DNA of 7,659 nt from Planctomycetota bacterium (GTDB lineage: Bacteria; Planctomycetota; Phycisphaerae; Tepidisphaerales; Tepidisphaeraceae): the NCBI GenBank assembly GCA_029777755.1, contig JAKORQ010000057.1, positions 1 to 7,659 on the forward strand. The letters are read 5' to 3'. The notes beneath the pieces are model-generated. The model was not told where the DNA came from. It made no database searches and saw only the letters and a list, made by a program, of their open reading frames with translations. A program made the translations under genes and the position numbers. Shown piece by piece: positions 4,806-7,659 of the stretch. Every line of letters starts with the position of its first letter. The first letter of the stretch is position 1.

Positions 4806-7376
4806 CTATCCCCAGTAGATCAGGCCCGGCTCGAATGGCGTGGCCATGTCCGGGTGGCCGGGCAGTACGCGTATCGCGAATGCCTGTCTTCCTGAGACCT
4901 GGCAGCGGATTTTGCCGGTGAACAGGTAGCGGTTATGCGCCACCTCCTTCGTGAACTCCATCGGCACCACATATGGCGACTCGATCTGGCCAGCCGCGTT
5001 GAGCGGGCCGGTGTAGAGCTGCACGCGCAGGTCCTGCGGCTTCAGTTCCGGCAGGTCCAGCGTTGCCTCGACCGTCATCTCGTCGCCGACCTTGTAGTGG
5101 CCGGTGCCGGTGGCATGCACGCTGAGTATGCGGATGGAGTTCCACTTCTTGTGGTACATCTCCTTGGCATGCGCCAGTGCCCTGGAACGCTCCAGGCTGT
5201 TGGCCGCCAGTGCTTCGCCGCGCTGGTGGGCCGGGATGTAGAACATCTCGGCGTAGTCCTTCACCATGCGGTTGGTGTTGAACACCGGCGCCAGCTTGCG
5301 CAGCGAGTTCTTCATGCGTAAGATCCACTCTCGCGGCAGGCCATCGGCGCCGCGGTTGTAGAACGCCGGCACGATCTGTTTCTCCAGCAGCTCGTAGAGC
5401 GCCACCGACTCGATCTGGTCCTGGTAGTTGGGATCGGAGTAGTGCTCGCCGTGGCCGATCGACCAGCCGACGTCGGCGCTGTATCCCTCATCCCACCAGC
5501 CGTCGGGCACCGAGCAGTTGAGCACGCCATTGGCGGCCGCCTTCATGCCGCTGGTTCCCGATGCCTCGTAAGGCCGACGTGGCGTGTTGAGCCAGACGTC
5601 CACACCCTGCACGAGGTAGCGGGCGACGTTCATGTCGTAGTTCTCGATAAACAGGATGCGTCGGCGAACCCCGGGATTGCGGGCGAAGTTGACGATCGCC
5701 TTGATCAGCTCCTTGCCCTCGTGGTCGGCCGGGTGGGCCTTGCCCGCGAAGATGATCTGGATGGGGCGATGCGTGTCCTCCAGCAGCCGCCGCAGGCGCT
5801 CAGGATCGCGCAGCAGCAGGGCGCCGCGCTTGTAGGTGGCGAAGCGGCGGGCAAACCCGATGGTCAGCGCATCCGGGTCGAGCACCTCATCCGCCGCCAT
5901 CTGCTCGTCATAGCTCGCGCCGCGCTTCTGGAGCTGTTCCTTGTGGATCTTCCTTGCCCAGTGCACCAGCCGCTCGCGGCAGCGCTCATGGGCACGCCAC
6001 AGCTCCTCATCCGGGATCTGTGACACTTCCTCCCACGCCGACTGGTCAGTGGGATTCGACATCCACTTCTCGCCCAGGTAGCGCTCCAGCAGGAACATCA
6101 TCTCCGGCGCCAGCCAGGTGCGCGTGTGGATGCCATTGGTGATGTGCCTGATGGGGATCTCATGCCGCGGCACCTTTGGCCAGAGGTTGTGCCACATGCC
6201 GCGCGACACATCGCCATGCAGGCGCGAGACACCGTTGCACGAGTCGGCCAGGCGCAGCGCCAATACCGCCATCGAGAAGCCCTGGGCGTGGTTGCCCGGG
6301 TCCTCGCGGCCAAGGCCCAAAAAGCCCTTTTCATCCAGCTTGAGCTGCGGCCAGTAGTTGCGGAAGTACTTCACCATCAGGTCGGGATGGAAGGTATCGA
6401 TCCCGGCCGGCACCGGCGTGTGCGTGGTGAAGACGTTGGTTGCCATCACCTGCTGGCGGGCCTCATCAAAGGTGAGGGTGGAGTCCTCCAGCAGCATCCG
6501 GATGCGCTCCAGCGCCAGGAAGGCGGAGTGTCCCTCGTTCATGTGGAAGACATTGGCGTTGATGTTCAGCGCCTGCAGGGCGCGCACTCCGCCGATGCCC
6601 AGCACAATCTCCTGGCGTATGCGCATCTCCGTGCCGCCGCCATAGAGGCGCGAGGTGATCTCGCGGTCCTGCGGGTCATTCTCCGGGAGGTTGGTATCCA
6701 GCAGGTACAGCGGGATCCGTCCGATTTGCGCCTTCCACACCTTGCAGAACACCGCCTGCTCGGGCATGTCCACCCGCACATGCATCGGCGAGCCGTCGGT
6801 ATAGCGCACCGGCTCCAGCGGCAGGTTGTAAAAGTCCAGCTCGGGGTAAGACTCCTGCTGCCAGCCGTCGCCGGAGAGATACTGCTGGAAGTAGCCGTTG
6901 CGATACAGCAGGCCAACTGCCACCAGCGGCATGCCTATCTCAGAGGCGGACTTCAGGTGATCGCCGGCCAGTACGCCCAGGCCGCCGGAATAGATCGGCA
7001 GCGATTCATGCAGGCCATACTCAGCGGAGAAGTAGGCGACCAGCAGTTTGTCCTTGTCCTGATGATTGTCGTGGAACCAGCCGTGCGCCTCCATGTGTCG
7101 GCGGAATGCGTCATACACGCGGCGCATGTGGGCGAGATATCCCTGGTCTCTCGAGGCGGCCAACAGTTTGCCCTGATCGATTCGACCAAGGAGCTTTACC
7201 GGGCTGTGATAGACCTCTTCCCACAGGCTGCGATCGAGCCGGCGAAACAGATCGGCCGCGTCGGGGTGCCATACCCACCACAAATTCTGGGAAAGCTCTA
7301 CCAGCGGCTGAAGCGGCTCGGGAACATCGGGGAAGACCTGGAAGGTACGCAGGTTGGGATTGATAAAGTCAGACAT
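4806..7376 (-). CDS. glgP: Alpha-glucan phosphorylase (GT35, GlgP type with DUF3417)
   Basis: This 856-residue cytoplasmic enzyme cleaves alpha-1,4-glucan with phosphate to release glucose-1-phosphate, using pyridoxal phosphate. It matches the alpha-glucan phosphorylase branch of about 820-860 residues found in Thermotoga and many other bacteria, rather than the E. coli GlgP/MalP branch. An N-terminal DUF3417-type region (about 20-110, LVELSQNLWWVWHPDAADLF) precedes the catalytic core. Core motifs are SGGLGVLAGDH at 130-140, FHMNEGHSAF at 277-286, HITNGIHTRTW at 411-421, RFATYKRG at 511-518, GKAHPAD at 545-551 and ENYDMNVARYLVQG at 578-591. EASGTSGMKAAANG at 604-617 carries the expected PLP lysine, K612. 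The last 100 residues look like a beta-rich accessory domain. ATG 7376 is chosen because AGGGAAG lies 7 bases upstream. An in-frame ATG pair at 7424/7421 has no ribosome-binding site. The gene appears intact and monocistronic in this window, with no other glycogen genes visible. Confidence 0.95.
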   Translation of the reverse strand: MSDFINPNLRTFQVFPDVPEPLQPLVELSQNLWWVWHPDAADLFRRLDRSLWEEVYHSPVKLLGRIDQGKLLAASRDQGYLAHMRRVYDAFRRHMEAHGWFHDNHQDKDKLLVAYFSAEYGLHESLPIYSGGLGVLAGDHLKSASEIGMPLVAVGLLYRNGYFQQYLSGDGWQQESYPELDFYNLPLEPVRYTDGSPMHVRVDMPEQAVFCKVWKAQIGRIPLYLLDTNLPENDPQDREITSRLYGGGTEMRIRQEIVLGIGGVRALQALNINANVFHMNEGHSAFLALERIRMLLEDSTLTFDEARQQVMATNVFTTHTPVPAGIDTFHPDLMVKYFRNYWPQLKLDEKGFLGLGREDPGNHAQGFSMAVLALRLADSCNGVSRLHGDVSRGMWHNLWPKVPRHEIPIRHITNGIHTRTWLAPEMMFLLERYLGEKWMSNPTDQSAWEEVSQIPDEELWRAHERCRERLVHWARKIHKEQLQKRGASYDEQMAADEVLDPDALTIGFARRFATYKRGALLLRDPERLRRLLEDTHRPIQIIFAGKAHPADHEGKELIKAIVNFARNPGVRRRILFIENYDMNVARYLVQGVDVWLNTPRRPYEASGTSGMKAAANGVLNCSVPDGWWDEGYSADVGWSIGHGEHYSDPNYQDQIESVALYELLEKQIVPAFYNRGADGLPREWILRMKNSLRKLAPVFNTNRMVKDYAEMFYIPAHQRGEALAANSLERSRALAHAKEMYHKKWNSIRILSVHATGTGHYKVGDEMTVEATLDLPELKPQDLRVQLYTGPLNAAGQIESPYVVPMEFTKEVAHNRYLFTGKIRCQVSGRQAFAIRVLPGHPDMATPFEPGLIYWG

Positions 7377-7511
7377 ATTCACGCTTCCCTTGAGCCTGGT
7401 GGACCACCGGGCTTTACTCATCATTAGCAGATGCGGATGCCGCGTCTACCGGCATTTATGCAAACTGCCTCCTGCCGACAGGCATTCCGCCCTCAGGACG
7501 CGAGAATAATA
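7377..7511 (-). promoter_or_regulatory. glgP upstream leader with small hairpins and possible -10 element
   Basis: On the minus strand TATTAT (7511-7506, five of six to the -10 consensus) could start a leader of about 130 bases, but no good -35 is found at 17 bases (TTGCCG lies 20 bases away). Three small stems follow: TGCCT/AGGCA or CCTG/CAGG at 7466-7484, GCGG/CCGC with a three-base loop at 7433-7443, and GGTG/CACC at 7398-7408. They are short and GC-rich and may be chance. I recognise no known riboswitch class. Confidence 0.3.
7384..7390 (-). promoter_or_regulatory. Shine-Dalgarno for glgP
   Basis: AGGGAAG read on the minus strand, 7 bases before the ATG at 7376. It favours that start over the ATG pair 48 bases upstream. 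A small stem (GGTG/CACC, 7398-7408) ends 7 bases above it. Confidence 0.65.
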
Positions 7512-7659
7512 GCAGGGCTTGCTGGGGAGGACGGCAAAAAAGAGGGCCGCCCATGCAATCGCGTCAGCCCAGGCGAGATCGGCAGCGCATCACACTTGCG
7601 CGGTACCAGTTAAGCTATCGGGAAAGGTGATGCGTCAAGCGGGGCGAGCGTTGCAGTGA
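7512..7659. other. Right-edge region without a supported gene
   Basis: Nothing here is supported as a gene. It contains a perfect 5-base stem with a 7-base loop (GCGCA at 7585-7589, TGCGC at 7597-7601), an A6 run at 7536-7541 that is a T6 run on the minus strand without a clean stem before it, and a stretch at 7604-7617 that resembles a tRNA D-arm on the minus strand but does not fold further. The 60-codon plus frame at 7431-7613 has no ribosome-binding site and no recognisable character. Confidence 0.4.

Noticed and set aside
6126..7427. 433-codon open frame on the plus strand opposite glgP.
   Set aside because: It lies wholly antisense to the strongly supported phosphorylase, is rich in His, Arg, Gln and Val as expected from GC-biased antisense codons, and shows no family motif.
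7431..7613. 60-codon plus-strand frame at the right edge.
   Set aside because: No ribosome-binding site and no recognisable protein character; it overlaps the presumed glgP leader.
7580..7625. tRNA-like stretch on the minus strand (TAGCTTAACTGGTA, 7617-7604, then a 5-base stem with 7-base loop).
   Set aside because: The D-stem pairs only partly, the anticodon loop lacks U33 in register, there is no TTC-type T-loop and no acceptor complement within 80 bases. It does not fold as a tRNA on either strand.

Overview
The window reads as an ordinary chromosomal segment of a GC-rich bacterium, most likely a planctomycete-type organism, possibly Phycisphaerae. This placement is inferred from combined traits rather than a marker gene: an exported protein with a short Pro-Glu-Pro / helix / Arg-Arg-Arg-Arg tail (PEP-CTERM sorting signal), a XylR-like regulator with a LacI-type sensor and an AraC-type DNA-binding domain, and an unusual kinase-fold protein. 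No mobile element, CRISPR array, rRNA or convincing tRNA was found.

Left part (1-2254): a minus-strand mreC-like gene runs off the left edge, so its C-terminus is missing. It is divergent from a plus-strand gene for an atypical Ser/Thr protein-kinase-like protein. The 235-base gap holds a perfect 7-base inverted repeat, a second longer-range stem, a candidate mreC promoter, and a strong Shine-Dalgarno that does not serve the longest kinase start. It may instead serve a 19-codon leader frame.

Middle part (2255-4709): the kinase gene converges on a minus-strand gene for a PEP-CTERM exported protein with one EF-hand-type calcium loop. That gene is divergent from the XylR-like regulator across a 178-base region carrying a hyphenated palindrome (TTTGGC, 10 bases, GCCAAA) and other repeats. 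This layout suggests, but does not prove, that the regulator controls itself and the surface protein in response to a sugar-like ligand.

Right part (4710-7659): the regulator converges on a long minus-strand gene for a GT35 alpha-glucan phosphorylase with an N-terminal DUF3417-type region. The two share a compact bidirectional terminator with a UUCG tetraloop. The phosphorylase has a leader of roughly 130 bases with several small hairpins. The last 150 bases hold no gene that I can support.

The genes do not form one obvious pathway. The phosphorylase releases glucose-1-phosphate from storage glucan, MreC belongs to cell-wall elongation, and the PEP-CTERM protein is an exported or surface product. 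I see no convincing new system. The items most worth checking are the kinase-like protein with its leader arrangement and the operator candidates between the surface protein and the regulator.
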